Origin: Aquatica leii
Taxonomy: Eukaryota; Arthropoda; Insecta; Coleoptera; Lampyridae
Direction: 5' to 3'
DNA length: 64,000 bases
Assembly: GCA_035610365.1 (NCBI GenBank)
Contig: CM069435.1
Span: 3,684,001-3,748,000, forward strand
The notes under the pieces were generated by a model. The model was not told the DNA's origin. It worked only from the letters and a program-made list of their open reading frames with translations, and did not search any database. The position numbers and the translations under genes are program-made. Of this stretch, positions 21,206-34,251 are shown one piece after another; the first letter of the stretch is position 1, and every line of letters begins with the position of its first letter.

Positions 21206-22720
21206 AAAAATGTTCTACGAAGAAAAAAGTTGAGACTAAAACCTCTTATTAAAATTAGAGATTGTTTAATATATGCATAACTGGATTTAGTCAAAACCAA
21301 AAAAGCAAATTATTTTGATTCTTTATCGGATAAGAGTAAGTTGCGTTCTTTCAGTCAAGTTTTCGTTTTTACCATAGCGTTGTATTTAAAACATTAATGA
21401 CTGAGGTTAAGTTTTAGTGTTCTTGAAAAAAGACAAGGTGCTCAACATACTGTATAATATTGATATTATATATGTATATAAGTTAATTTTTTGCCATGAT
21501 TAAGTTTTATATTAATCCAAGACTTGTAAAAACATTTCTAGTATTTACGTCTAGCTTTGGAGTGTAAACTCTTTTGTTCTACAAAGTTGTGGCTATCTAT
21601 TTTTTTATTTATTTTATATTTGTTTATAATTAATTAAATAATCATAAGCATAAACGCAAATTTAATTTAATTACAGTGGGATACTAAATAGTTTTTGCAT
21701 ATAAGCTTACCAAAGTTGCACAAAAAGGTGTTAGTGTAATTAAATAAAATATAAGAGCTATCAACTTATAGGAAATAAACAATGCGTGTTGTTTACAAGG
21801 TTGAAGAAAAAGAACAATTAAGATACTTGTAACAAACTGCTTTTTGCTGATAATTTAAAAAAATTTACTTCTTTCTCATTTTTTAATGATTGTGATGAAC
21901 TTCAAAATAATATAACTTTTTTTGTACTGCTAGTCGTCAAATCTAACTTGACATTAAGCCTCTACAGTACCTAAACCCGAAATGGATAATAATTGGTAAA
22001 TTTTATAACGTGTTTATACAGTTATTTGTACCGTTGAAATAAGTCTGTATGATTGGAATTGCGTATTTAAACATGCCTGAGGGCGCTTCATGGAGTTTTT
22101 GAAAAAAAAAATTTTTATTGTTTATTAATTGATAAAAAATAGCAAACCTATATAACATCGCCATATTGTTATTTTTACAATTTCATAAATAAGATTCATA
22201 CTCTCTTATTGATATCTTAACACGGAAGGGCGCTATGTTTTTAGATTTTGTTCTTTTTGCACCCAACTTCTTATAAATGATATTAATAAATTGGAACATA
22301 GCCAACCAACTTTATTTGTAACATTTTATCTTTGTACGAAAACGTTAGAGCAGTTAAAAGTAAGAGGATTAAAAAAGATTATCACCAAGTAAAGTATACT
22401 TGCTGGTCTTTACACAAAAGAATGTGTACTTTCTTATCATTTTCACATACATTGTGACAGATATTATACGTATCTAACTATATATTTGTTTAGCAAAAGT
22501 GGTTTTGAATTAAATAGTGCTTTATTTAGTTTGTAATTATAAACAATAGGAATAAATTATACATAATTTTTTGAAAAAAAAATTATAGAAGTTAGATGGT
22601 ACTATAAATAAATAACAAAAACACATTATTATTTATCAATAATAAACAATAAATAATTGCTAAAGAAATAAAAATTATTAAATTAATTTTAACATAATAT
22701 TAATGAAATATCAAAATACT
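21206..22720. other. AT-rich stretch without recognised genes
   Basis: No reading frame with a recognisable domain and no clear terminal repeats of the neighbouring Mutator/YqaJ relic. It may hold that element's 3' flank. Confidence 0.5.
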
Positions 22721-22721
22721 A

Positions 22722-24964
22722 AAAACAGTCTTCTAATTGTTCGCATATTACATCTCGAATAGGCATGTTTCTAGCTTGTCGCGAATCAACAATCTCTGGC
22801 AGGAGAGAATACAAATAAAAGCTAATTATTTTTTCTCTATTTTTTCATTCCAAAATATAAGATCGTATATTATTTTTTCTATATAAATATGTTGTTTTGT
22901 ATATATAATAAAATAACAAACTTTTTCTGAGATTCATGCAATTGTCTTTGTACTTGGTACATATAGCTATGATTCGACATTAAATTTATTTTGACACCTT
23001 CTCTTGTTTTGAACATATTACAGTATGTGGCCAGTTTCTTTTTAATTCCATCGATAATTTGCATGTCTCTTGCAGTGTATGGACATTTAATCTCCAATAT
23101 GGAATTATCACCAACCATACCATCAGACGATGCACTTATGACGGGATAGTCTTTATCTATGAAAAGACCGCATTCTTCAACTTTACAATGAAACATGTTT
23201 GCAAAAATTTCTTTAGCTACACTTTCATTTATTATTCCATGTTGTAAAGATTTAGCTGGTCGATAATTGGGAGATGCAGTTAACATTGTTTTGACAAGAT
23301 TCTTTGTGTTTGTGGTTATTCTCATTTTACATACAGCACCAAAATTACTCGCTGTTATGCAATTTGCTCTTTCTTTTTGCCAATTTGGGTTTGAGTTTTG
23401 ACCTACAGTGCTACTGAATATATTTTGTTGATTAACTTTATCCGATTTGATTAAAAATTGATTTTTTGGCATTGCAATATATACTTTTATCCTCCACGAC
23501 TTCAGATATTGAACCATAATCCTCATCTTCTTTGTATGTTTTTTTTTTTATTTTTACAGTTTTCTTTATTTTATTTGTGACTTTCTCTGAGTGCAACTTT
23601 GTATATAGTCCAACTTCACCATTATCAAATCGTTCCTGAACTAAGTCAATAAACGTAGCACGATTGTTTACACTAATTGCTGCAGCTTTACATCTTGATT
23701 CGTAAGATCCACGTTTACAAAAATTAATTCGTTTCTCTCCGACTAACTTGTTTACTACGGAATTATAATTTTCAACGATATTATTGTCTACATTGTATAA
23801 TAAACTGCTAGAATTATTGGCAACACGTAGCAGTGCACTTTGAAACTCATCAAAAATAACCGAAGAACAGAATGCTTCATAGATGTTAAGTTCACCCTGT
23901 TTTGGTCCACTACAAAAATTATTGTAAGTTGAGTACTTATCGTTGCAGTTTGAATGATCACCAAAGATATGCCTTGGTCCGTTCAAAATGTCTTGTCTTA
24001 AATTTTCAATTTTCTGAGCCAACGGAAAAGATTCTTCTTTTCTGTCTTTTGTATCACTAACAATCGCAGTCCGAAATCTCAATATGCTACTTTTTAAAAA
24101 TGTTTTTACTTTTGAAATGACCTTTGGTCGTTTGCTCAAATCATTTATACGTTGGCAAAAATTTCGGAGGACATGATTTCTACATTCGATTTTGTGTACA
24201 AAATAAATTGGCCCATATGGTTTTCCTTCTCTTATTTTTCTGTAGACACTACTATCACCATCTCCAATCATATACTTATATCTCATTTATGCATTTTTAT
24301 TGACCACTTAAATCCTTCCAAAATAATCGCCGCTTTCATCGAAGTTGAAGTTTCATTCCAATTTTGGAAACATTTATAGATTGCGATGGCATTCGAATTA
24401 GTTTTATGCTTTTTACATAAAGAGCAATATTTGTTTTTTATCTCTTCATACAAAACTTTTTTTGTTCGAGCACGTATAATACATGCTACACCACTATAAT
24501 TTGTTTTATATGATTTTTTTGCCCATGCTTTATCTACAATCACTGTTGTAAACGGAATGCCATTGTCATCTACGTCACCTGCTTCAACTGCAAAGTTCTG
24601 ATAGTTGCGCTTGACCAATTCCAATAGACAATGCGCCACAGACAGCGGATTTATCTTTACTACTTTTTCCTTCTGTAGATACGCATTCTTTCTTTTGGCA
24701 CACACTGCACACAAAAGTCAGTTCACTTTTAAAACTTATCCTTTTTTCAGAAACTAAGTTCATGTCAAAGAAACTACAATCAAAGCCGGTATGCCTTAAA
24801 GACTTTAGAGCTTCTAGAAATGGAATAAGGTCAACTATACGACGTCCACCTAATATAGATTTTTTTAAAACATTTGACGAACTACTTTCACACTCAATGT
24901 TCAAATCTGGAAGTTCTGTACAGTCACTTATTTGAATATCCTTTTCTTGCAAAACGTTAACCAT
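22722..24964 (-). pseudogene. Mutator-like transposase-domain protein with C-terminal YqaJ nuclease (broken)
   Basis: Minus strand, four overlapping pieces. Piece 1 (24,584-24,964) has GRRIVDLIPFLEALKSLRH and GFDCSFFDMN. Piece 2 (24,283-24,714) has VEAGDVDDNGIPFTTVIVD and NKYCSLCKKH. Piece 3 (23,438-24,286) has YKYMIGDGDSSVYRKIREG and YGPIYFVHKIECRNHVLRNF. Piece 4 (22,879-23,526) has WQKERANCITASNFG, ISASSDGMVGD and ILEIKCPYTA, the YqaJ/lambda-exonuclease-like fold motifs. The first three match the metazoan Mutator-like transposase domain family. Frameshifts occur at about 24,284 (ATGA overlap), 23,450 and 22,880. An internal deletion of perhaps 50 residues lies near 24,590. The end reads on to about 22,722 in another frame. 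Probably a dead transposon gene. Confidence 0.78.
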
Positions 24965-24969
24965 TTTGT

Positions 24970-26890
24970 TTCTGTAAAAGCAACGAATACCAATAAGTAT
25001 TCAGAACATATAAAACCATAATCTACATTATAATATATCTAATCAATAAGAATCTAGTCATCTAATATAGGTATGATCAGGTAACGTTCGTATGTACGCT
25101 CCGTCATAGATGAAAAACTGTTAGACCAATTCACGTGCGGTTTTTTAGTCATTGAAATCTTAAATCTGATCAGTAGAAACAAACTTTAGAAGTATTTTGG
25201 GTGTGTATATTTCTTTTTAAATATCTCTCAAACATCGAAAAATCATATTGTATACTTAAGTAGATACCAGAGACTATGTCTAATTTTGCTTTTTCAAATA
25301 GTTACGATCTTTCATTGTTCGAGAGATACTTAAAAAGACTCTCACGTGCAAAATTAAATTTTTTGGAGTATACAGTATAATTAGTGATTCCTAGACTGTT
25401 TTTGAGTTTTTTTTTGCAAAGATCGAAAAAACTGCTTTAAAGTCCTTCGCACAACAACAACGCGTTTTAGAATTACATGTTTCTATCTTTCTATGAAGCT
25501 TTAGTCAAGAGACACTCACATAAGCTCACGGAAAAAGTGAAACTACTTTGGCAATTAATTTCTTTTTTTTTATTTACTGATAAAAAAGTAAAATATTCTT
25601 GGGGCTCTGCCATTTTCAATTAACTGTACATTGTTTTATTTTATATTAATAGCATTTTATATTCTATATAAAATTTGTTTATATCACTCTCATTTTCTAT
25701 GGAGTTTTTACTTGATTAAATTAATTAAAAATTAAAAAAATGAAAACAACGCTTTATAAACGCATGGATAGTCACAACTAAATTAAAAATTAGAATAGCT
25801 CAATATAAACATCATAAACGTAATTAAAAAAATATAGTTTACTGCGACTGTGTTGTGTACCTATCTTGTTACGGCGCAACTTGCCAAAGTTTTAGATATA
25901 CCCTCTCTAAAAAAGTTTCATTTGAAATAAAATAGTGTTTTCTAAAATTTGTCTTTTTTGTGCTTTACTATGCTGGATTTTTTTTATTTATTATTCTAGT
26001 CTTTAAAAAAAATTACAAAAACAATTATGCATTCCTCTTTATTGCTCTAAAAACCAATTGATTGAAATAAGCACATAACAGTGACTAATTGTCTGTATAC
26101 TTTAGATGATAAAAATATAAATATAAAACATAAAAACCTCACCTGATCGTACGGCAATTTATTTGTTTTAGAAACTTCGTTTTACTTTTTCTTCTAGTAG
26201 AACATATTCGTTTTTTTACAATGCAATCTCATTGTTTAAAAATTTAAATAAGATACGACAAATTAAATTGAGCTATAATAAACTATTATTATTATAAATA
26301 TATATGAACACCAAAACCCAAAACTCGACTAAAACACAAGTACAGAGAAATACTATCTATTTTCTTTTATTTATACCTCACTTATTTTACAACTAAGAGC
26401 GTATTTGGTTTGTCACACCAAAAAAATAATGCAACAATACATATATATTACTAATCTTTCCATTGAATGGCCCCCTGATGATACTAAGGCAGTTAAAGTT
26501 GAATAATTCATTTTTATAAATATGCAACTTATTCTTAAAAAAAACGAAAATTGTTTTAGGTAATGTAAAGCCTTAAAGACAAACAGATTTTTTTATGTCT
26601 GTATCGGTAGCATGTAGAAGTGATAAAATGACAAAAATGACGGTGAATGACATAGAAGATACGGAAATAGTATATTGTAATAATGCAGTCAAAGTAGATT
26701 TAACTATACAAAAACTACAAAAATTGTGGTATTTTAAGTGTTTTTAAATGTTACTTTATAAAAGTGTGTACTAACTTTTTTAGTTATAAATTACCAATTT
26801 GAAGAAAACAAATGTGTTAATTAAAGAGTTAAATTTTTTAATTATTTTTATATTAACATGTCAATTAAATTTATGTTTAATTTGTTGTTT
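24970..26890. other. AT-rich intergenic stretch
   Basis: No gene seen. A short imperfect inverted repeat (tttttaaatatctctc at 25,211-25,226 against gagagatacttaaaaag at 25,321-25,337) could be part of a small hairpin element. Otherwise nothing I can identify. Confidence 0.45.
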
Positions 26891-26906
26891 TCCGTATCTT
26901 GTTTAA

Positions 26907-26915
26907 TATAAAAGG
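26907..26915 (+). promoter_or_regulatory. TATA box of peptide gene E
   Basis: TATAAAAGG on the plus strand, 55-63 bp before the ATG. The sequence around it is diverged from the array copies, but the box itself is retained. Confidence 0.65.
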
Positions 26916-26969
26916 AGAATTTTTAGAGAGAAGTACTATTCTAAGTAAAATATTCATAGAATAACTAAG

Positions 26970-27196
26970 ATGACTAAAGTGGTAAGTAAAAGAAAATATA
27001 TTTTTAAATACAATCAACATTACTTTATTATTTACAGTGTTTGTTTTACATCTGCTTCTATTTGTTCTACGTTTTCTACGTAGCAATGGCAATTCCGGGA
27101 GAAGCACCAAAATCGCAATTTTACTTTAGCCCATCAGATGTAAAAACTGATGCCGCATTTATGGTTAATGCAGACTATAACAAAGGTTTTTATTGA
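26970..27196 (+). CDS. secreted 56-residue peptide, copy E
   Basis: Opposite orientation to the tandem copies. Exon 1 is 26,970-26,981 (MTKV), the intron is 26,982-27,037 (GTAAG...TTACAG), and exon 2 is 27,038-27,196. The protein matches the family through GEAPKSQFYFSP, then has one extra codon and changes (SDVKTDA instead of DMKNDA), and keeps the NADYNKGFY end. A three-base, frame-preserving insertion and an intact frame in a copy with diverged flanks argue for selection on the protein. Confidence 0.78.
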
Positions 27197-27650
27197 TTAG
27201 CAATGACGTTCTACATTATCTGTTTCAACACAATATCAAAGTTTTAGTTAGAAAAAATATGTTATAAAACCGCATGTAATAGATCGATCTAATAATAAAT
27301 TACTTTATGCATGTTACAACTGTTGTTGTTATTGTTCCAAACATACCTACAATGACAAAAACGTCAAAAAACGTTAGAAAAGCGGAGCATTATTTAGGCA
27401 AAAAGGTAGATACAAAATGAAACTTTTATGTCCAGAGTAGAGAAAAGTGTTGCTACGATACACTTTTCTGTCCAGAAGAAGAAAAAGTGTTGCTATAAAA
27501 CAGCCAAAAAACTAAAGATCGATTTTTATTTGTCTTTATTTTGAAGATAAATATTTAAATTATAATTTTAAAGTGTTGCGTTTTGACAACTAAAGCCATG
27601 TTGTAGTGATGATACCATATTTGATTAAAAATTTGTTTGTGGTGTTGACA
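27197..27650. other. 3' flank of peptide gene E and small hairpin
   Basis: The first 130 bp match the 3' flank of the tandem copies in reverse orientation. At 27,432-27,461 there is a 10-bp perfect stem (agaaaagtgt / acacttttct) around a 9-10 base loop. No gene seen. Confidence 0.45.
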
Positions 27651-27686
27651 AAGCTGCATTTGAACTAGTGCTTATCTGCACCTTAA

Positions 27687-29362
27687 AAAGTCTTTTATGT
27701 ACCCATCGGTAACAGTAGAAGACTTCCATCTTTCGGGTCTTTTCAACTGTTCTATATTTCCCCCTGCTTCAAACAGAGTAGCCGAAGTACTTGGTAAGCA
27801 ATGCCCAGTGTATTCCTAAGAATTGGATGATTTGAAAAATGTTTCCACTTTTATTGCTGCTTCATTTATAGTATTGTAACGCCGAGTTTTAAATTTAATT
27901 GTTGTTTTAACCCATAAGTTAAATTTAATAGCACGCTTATGGAAAACTTGTAGTTATTTGAATTATCGTAAATGTCACGCAAAATCGTCATGTCCGAATA
28001 GCAAATGTTTCGTTCTTTTCAATTGTGCTGTTTGCTAATAAAAGCTCTTAAACCTTCTTAATGTAATTTAAAGGGTGAGCATTTGTTTATTTTGTAGAAT
28101 TTATTGTAATTTTGTTGTTGTTCATAGCTTTAAGATTTAGTTGTCAAAAATCGATTGGATTGCTTTTTGTTAGTCAAAATTTGTAGTTGAGTATGACACA
28201 TTTAGTTGAAAAAATGGCGTCATCAAATTGTATCGATCCAACCTTGTAATTGTAAATCTCTTTGGAATTGGAACTAGCATCCTAATTGAGATATTGTAGT
28301 AGCATAAATAGAAGTCGCTTTTATTGTTACAAGTCGTTCGTTATTGTATTGAAGAATTTACATTTTCTGGAGTCAAGAGAATTGTAAAATTCTATTGGTA
28401 TCGTATTGTCTATAAAGAAAACTTCAAAATTGACCCTGTCAAACCATCGCATACAGAGGTATGAAATTTGTTAGTTTGTTAATTATTTAAATTTTTAAGG
28501 ATGTAAATTTATTGCATTTCTTCACCATCGATTTCGTTGCTATTGATTTGAAAATAAATAGAAACGTTTGTCGTAAGACAGCGCACTTGCAAATTTGTGA
28601 TATTATTGTAACAAGTTGTAACTTATATTCTTGTACATATCTTATAAACTGTTCGATTTATTTCTTTTGTTGGTTTATTAAAGTTGTGCATTTAGTAAAT
28701 GAAATTAAAAAAATAGTTTATTTAATTAAGTGTTTATATTTTATTACGAAAAATTGAATGCGCAAGTTTTAGTAAAACATTGTCATTGATCTGTTACCCG
28801 AACATGCGAATTTTCTTATACATAGTCAGAAGTTTAATGTTCCAAGTTGTTTAAATCGTTTGTTTCGTATTGATAAACATAATGAACGATATTATTGTTA
28901 GTATCGGTTACAGTATGTGCTCTCATAACGGACCTATAGCATTTTCCACTCTGAAACTTCAAAATGTATCTTTTTTTATTTATATATTTTTGTCGCAAAG
29001 CTGCATATTTGCAAAAAGGTTTTTGATATTTATCTCATACTATTGTAAACGATCGAAGGGTCCTAGCTTTGGTATCACAAATATGCATAATTAATATATT
29101 GAAACATAACATAATGTTATTTTGCTTTACTTCATTCCTAAATATATTTAATCCGTTGCGTCGCTAAGAATTTTTCAAACTCTTCTTTCGTAAATGTCAT
29201 CAATTTCTTCGGAGAAGTAACTGTGATTTTATCATAGAAGAACGAGACCACACGGTTCATGTTTTCCATTTTTTCTCAATATTCATACGGCGGAAATACG
29301 TAAGTAACACATTTTCTGAATAAGCATTGATGTTATTTTCAGTGCACCATGCCATAAAATAC
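27687..29362 (-). pseudogene. tyrosine recombinase relic (Crypton-like)
   Basis: Minus strand. The N-terminal part near 29,230-29,362 reads YFMAWCTENNINAYSENVLL, resembling the SAM-like core-binding domain. A following piece at 29,152-29,283 contains SPKKLMTFTKEEFEKFLA. The C-terminal part near 27,687-27,866 reads EYTGHCLPSTSATLFEAGGN and then KSSTVTDGYI, which corresponds to the recombinase motif GHxxR with tyrosine downstream. The second conserved arginine is replaced (LPST instead of LRRT) and a stop lies just before EYTGH. The central part between 27,870 and 29,150 is not readable and is longer than expected, so it is probably interrupted. Insect proteins of this type are usually assigned to Cryptons. 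That assignment is tentative. Confidence 0.6.
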
Positions 29363-29689
29363 TAAGGTACTTATTGCATCTTTTGTTTCGTTAACAATTT
29401 TTGAAGGCGTACTGTCTATTTATGTGCAGATATCAAAATAAAATAGTAGCTGGGTTGCTATGGAAAAATCAAATAAAACGGCTTGATATTTATATATTTA
29501 ATTTTTGCTGACCAACATAAAAAATATGCCTATTCAATTAAGGAGACAAACATTTTTGAGCGTTTTGAAAAAAAATAGCATATTTTATACGGAGAAGCAT
29601 TTTTTTCTTTCCAAGCGTCGCCTATCAACATCGGATTGGTTTAGAAAAGTTTATTTTCCGTATAAAATAATATACTATTATGTTTAATA

Positions 29690-30343
29690 AAAATGACAAA
29701 TAACTTGAACATATACTAATCTACTGTTTAGTAAGGGTTGTAGAGTACCAGCAAAAAACTTGATTATTAATTGACCAAGGGCTAAATGAGAATCTCGTAA
29801 TGCTGTTGATCAAATGTTTAAAGACCGATAAAATAGTAAAGAAAATAATGCTTTACACAACGACATCGGAAAAATAACCAAAAAAAATTCAATCCCATAG
29901 TTACTCACAGTATTTACAAGTGAAAGTAAATTGTGTCTGGTTTTACAGTGACGCATTTACAGAATCAAACTTATGTTTAATGATTTGTACTCCTGTAAAT
30001 ACAAACTACCGAACTGTGATGCCAAAACAAAGAAAGACTAATAAACGTACAGCTTTTAAAAAGTTTGAGAAGAATTTTGTTATGGTTTAAAGAATTTTTT
30101 TTGGGTATTGATGAGACATTATACAGTTTTAGAGACCGGTATGCATTCGTACTTGGCCAACTTGACAAGTATGGGTTTAAAGTGATATATCTTGATGCTA
30201 TAAGAATTTTCAATTTTTTGGAGAATGTGCTTTATAATAAAACAGGTAGAATTATTCAAAAACCTAGTATGCAAGTACATACTAAGTATATGCTAAATCT
30301 GACAAAAAATTTGAAAAACCAGCATACTTTTGTTGGTTCTTGA
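29690..30343 (+). pseudogene. piggyBac transposase relic E
   Basis: The clearest copy of the piggyBac relic family. The piece 30,065-30,343 reads GIDETLYSFRDRYAFVLGQL followed by DKYGFKVIYLDAIRIF. This matches the piggyBac signature IDExLxxFRGRxxFxxY, then KYGxKxxxLxD with the catalytic Asp, and ends NLKNQHTFVG, corresponding to the LTxVGT block. The upstream part (29,700-30,060) is frameshifted. It lies on the same strand as peptide gene E and downstream of it, the same arrangement as in units A-D. This indicates that E belongs to an inverted copy of the unit. Confidence 0.72.
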
Positions 30344-30999
30344 TGCCGGAGAAATAAATAAGTATGTTATTCAAACTTAAAAACCTTAGTTTTTTGTCGG
30401 TATGCAGCGACAATTCGCTTTTCTTCGTTTTTACTAAATATGCGTTTGTTATTGTGTGAAAGATCCTTAATTTGCAAGAGTTTTTTTTACGTACGAAGTT
30501 TAGTTTTTTTGGTATACGACTACGTTTTCTGAATTTATACGATGCTATTACGTATGTTAGGATTTTGATGTTTGGAAGGCAGTAATACGAGTACGTCTAC
30601 AATATATTTTTGATGCGCTTGATGATAGTTACAACGTAGTTTTTCCGAAGAATTTCCGTTATGAATTTTAATTTTTATAGGTTGAAATCGATAATTATTA
30701 TGTTACGTCCGAAGTAATTTGATTTGAATTGTTGCGAATGGAAGATTATGATCTGTTACGTTTGTTTACAACATTTTGGTTAATGGATCTGTACAAGTAT
30801 TAGATCGATTAGGATAATTACGGAAAATTAGGAAGTTTACCCACACAGCCAAAAGTAACCAAAAGTCGTAATAAAGGTAACCGCTTTGGATTGGCAAATG
30901 TGATCATAGAGTACCCAAAAGTACACCCAATGGTGAACTATGTCCCACTTAATCCCTCCATAGGATACTCTTATACTGACCTTGCGTGTATGCAACGGT

Positions 31000-31485
31000 C
31001 AACCTTTTAGGATAACCCGAAATTAACCGAAACGGACAACTTATTGTCCACTTTTAAAGCTACTCTAAAGATACTTCTTTTTAGTTATTCATTGGTCAAC
31101 TTGTTGGGCTAACCTAAAGTTAATCGAAATGCCCCGTGCATAGTTGAATTTTAAAACTACTAAAAAGATACCATTTTTTGTTTGCTCAACGTTCAACCTG
31201 TTAGGGTAATCTAAAGTTAATCGAAAGTGATTGTTAATGGTTGGTATTTAAAACTGCCTAAAAGATACTAATTTTTGTTTGCTTAACGTTCAACCTGTTA
31301 GGATAACTTAAAGTTAATCTGAATGGGTATTTTACTATTTAATTTTAAAGCTGTTTAAAATATACAATTTTTGCACTTATTCAAGAATCAACCTGAAGTT
31401 AACTGTAAAAGATGTATAATTGTTGGATTTTAAAACTGCTTAAAAAATACTATTTTTTCAGTTGCTCAACGATTAATGGCTGCTT
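31000..31485. repeat. 97-bp subterminal minisatellite (left arm)
   Basis: The phrase caacctgttaggataac and variants start at 31,000, 31,097, 31,194, 31,291 and 31,389, a period of 97-98 bp, with a decayed last copy to about 31,485. Each unit also contains aaagttaatcgaaa and ttaaaactactaaaaagata. Confidence 0.85.
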
Positions 31486-32247
31486 AACGGATATCTTATA
31501 GTTAACATTTGAAAATAAAACACATTAAGGTAAAGGTGCAAGTCTTGAAAAACAGATTTTATACGATACGATATAATACATATATATTTATTATTTATTT
31601 ACAAATTTAAAAATATAAAATAAATGTCATCGCCTTTAACCCTTTTTCACACGTTTTCTCGATTTTCTAATCCACACCTTTGTCGCCACTAAAACGTCCA
31701 TTTCTGTAGTTGTGGAAACCATTCATTTTACGGAGGCTGAAATTAGAAAAAATACTTAACTAAACCACAAATATTTATATTTGATTTGATTTTTTACAGG
31801 GTTCCCAGCGATCTAGAAAATTGTAAAAAATCTGGGTATTTTAAAATCAGGGCAAACATGTAAAATTTAGAGAAAGCCTGTTTCTATGTCTTTTTGTATA
31901 CTGACCGTTCATCTGCAATTATGAATTATGTGTTCTTTTGTGTCTGTTAAAAATATGTATAAAGATGTTTTACCTTTATAACTGGAACTTTTAGTATAAC
32001 ACAATTACACGAAGTTAACACTCGACTTGTACAACACGCACATCAACAAAACTTGAACGATTGTCTAGCAGGTAAAAAACGACGTTCAATTTTAAACTGG
32101 TCTTAAAAAGAACCCGGTGGTTATTTAAATTACTATACCCATTCTCTCCCACTTCAACAACATAATTTTAAATTTTACAAACGGTGGGCGTTTGTTTAAT
32201 GTTAATTCAATGATTCTTGAAATCTATTTTTGTTAAGTTTAAATTAA

Positions 32248-32659
32248 CCCCGTAACGTGCATGCTCGAGTTAATTCTATTACGCTAAATGGGCCAAAATA
32301 GGCACGCTCGAATTAATTCGAGCGCTATCGCTATAGGAAACATAAGAAAAAATGGTCTTTTTGATTTTTTTTATTTACATCTGTCTTGTAAGCTATAAAA
32401 TGTTAGAGTAATATTACTTTTCGTCCAGTTGTAAAACAAAGAAACGTTTTTTTTGAAAATTATTATTGATTTAGTAGTGAAAGACTTTTTTTGTAATGTA
32501 ATATGTAAAAATTATAAAACTGCAAAGATAAGTGTTTATAGACAGTTATTTTGTGTTTAGTTATTACTTTTGGCCAAAATAAAGTTCAAAAATGTATTTT
32601 CTTAAATTAAAAAAAAATGATTCTTTTGTAGTTTTTAAAAAAAAAAGTGCTTTAAGAGG
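32248..32659. mobile_element. piggyBac-type MITE, copy 1
   Basis: 412 bp, flanked by TTAA on both sides (32,244-32,247 and 32,660-32,663). Ends CCCCGTAACGTGC and, reverse complemented, CCTCTTAAAGCAC. Contains a near-palindrome cgctcgaattaattcgagcg. Homologous in opposite orientation to 60,095-60,418. TTAA target and CCC-type ends point to piggyBac mobilisation. No coding capacity. Confidence 0.75.
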
Positions 32660-34251
32660 TTAAATAAGAAGTTGAGAATAATCAGTACAAATGTCATATC
32701 CTTATTGTTAACTGCGACATGAAAACTTAAGTTACAATTTTTTTTACGAAATTTAATTTTTTTTAATGATGGCTACATAATAAAAAACTGTTGAATTAAT
32801 TCCAGAAAGTTCATTTGAAGCACTAGATCAATTATTGTATTGTCACTTTCGACATTAATAATACTTTTTTACCGTTTATCGTGAATAAACTATCCTTTAA
32901 TAAGAAACACTAAAATTTGCCTGTATTACGTTTTTAAAATTGGATATTGATGCGCATATAGCTCCTTTATGAGTCACAATATTAAAAAAGCTTAAATACA
33001 AAACTTGTTCGGTATGTCTGTTTGGAAAAATTCATTTTTCTTATTTGCTATCAAGAGGCCAAGTTTATATTGTAATTGTTTAACGGATTTGTTAAAGCAG
33101 AAATTAATATTAAACTCTGCTCAAAGTAATAACGATTTGTTTTAAAAAAATTTTGTCAGCATCGACAGAATGAGATTCTTTAAATGAAATTTCCGTTAAA
33201 ACTGCAATATCTAAGAAAAAGACCTTGAATGGTCGAAGAGACCGACACAGGGATTATCCACAAAGGCTATTGTTTGGTGCCCAGTTGACACACAGCCGCA
33301 ATGCAAAACAAGTTCTTAAATTAATCATTTACCGTAACCGATGAAACAAAAACGACAAAAAAAGTTTTTACAATCAACATTAAGATGCCATCGCGTTTAT
33401 TAATACTTTCTCTTTAACCTGCTAATCGCCTTTGAAGAAAAATTTGATATTTTTTATCGATTTAAGGGCGATAATTTGAACTATTGTCAATACGATTTTG
33501 TATCGATCCACATTACAAATTATAAAAGTTTGTTTAAAAAAATAATTTTTAGGTTGAAATTAAATTTAAAAATCATTAGGCTACAAACAAAAAGAACAAT
33601 GTTTATGACGATAATCGGATTAAAATAGTACATTCCAGAAAACTGTTAAAGTGAGGGTAATGGTGGAACTTAAATAAAGTTTACTTCTAAGGATTTCATT
33701 GTTAGCCAATTAGATTTTTATTATAAATGTAAGCAGTAACTAAACCTACAAACACTAATTAATAATAATCAATTACACTTACAACTCCACTAAAATGTTT
33801 TTTTTCAAATACAAGTTTTTCTAAGATAATTAGTCTACAACTACGGATCCTATATACTTATAAGAAAAACAACAAATAATTAGCGAAACAATGACTGTAG
33901 GTTCCATCTGCAGTGCTTTTAAATATTTTTAAAATAAGTGTTTGTCTATTTAAAAAAACATACCCATGAATTTGTTGTAATTAGAGCTTACGGAGCGACT
34001 AACTAACTTCTGACAATTTGGATCAATTCTTTAAAAATTCATAATCTGAAAACTAAGCGGTAATGCACAAAAAAACCAAAATAAAGGTACTTTTTTGCCA
34101 TGAGAATCACCAAAAATCAGAAACGCAATTGGTAAACTCATTTCTTAGTTCCTCCTTGTAAGTCGTAATAATAGTAAGAGGTAACTATTAGAATATAGAA
34201 AAGTAATTTTGGTTTAGGGTGATTTTTCTTCCAAGGACGTTTTTCCGTGAT

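Noticed and set aside
25074-26149. Short inverted ends GATCAGGT...ACCTGATC that might bound a 1-kb element
   Set aside because: Similarity ends after eight bases and there is no matching target duplication.
30998-31485. CRISPR-like regular repeats
   Set aside because: The 97-bp units are tandem minisatellite copies in a eukaryotic transposon arm, with no spacer structure.
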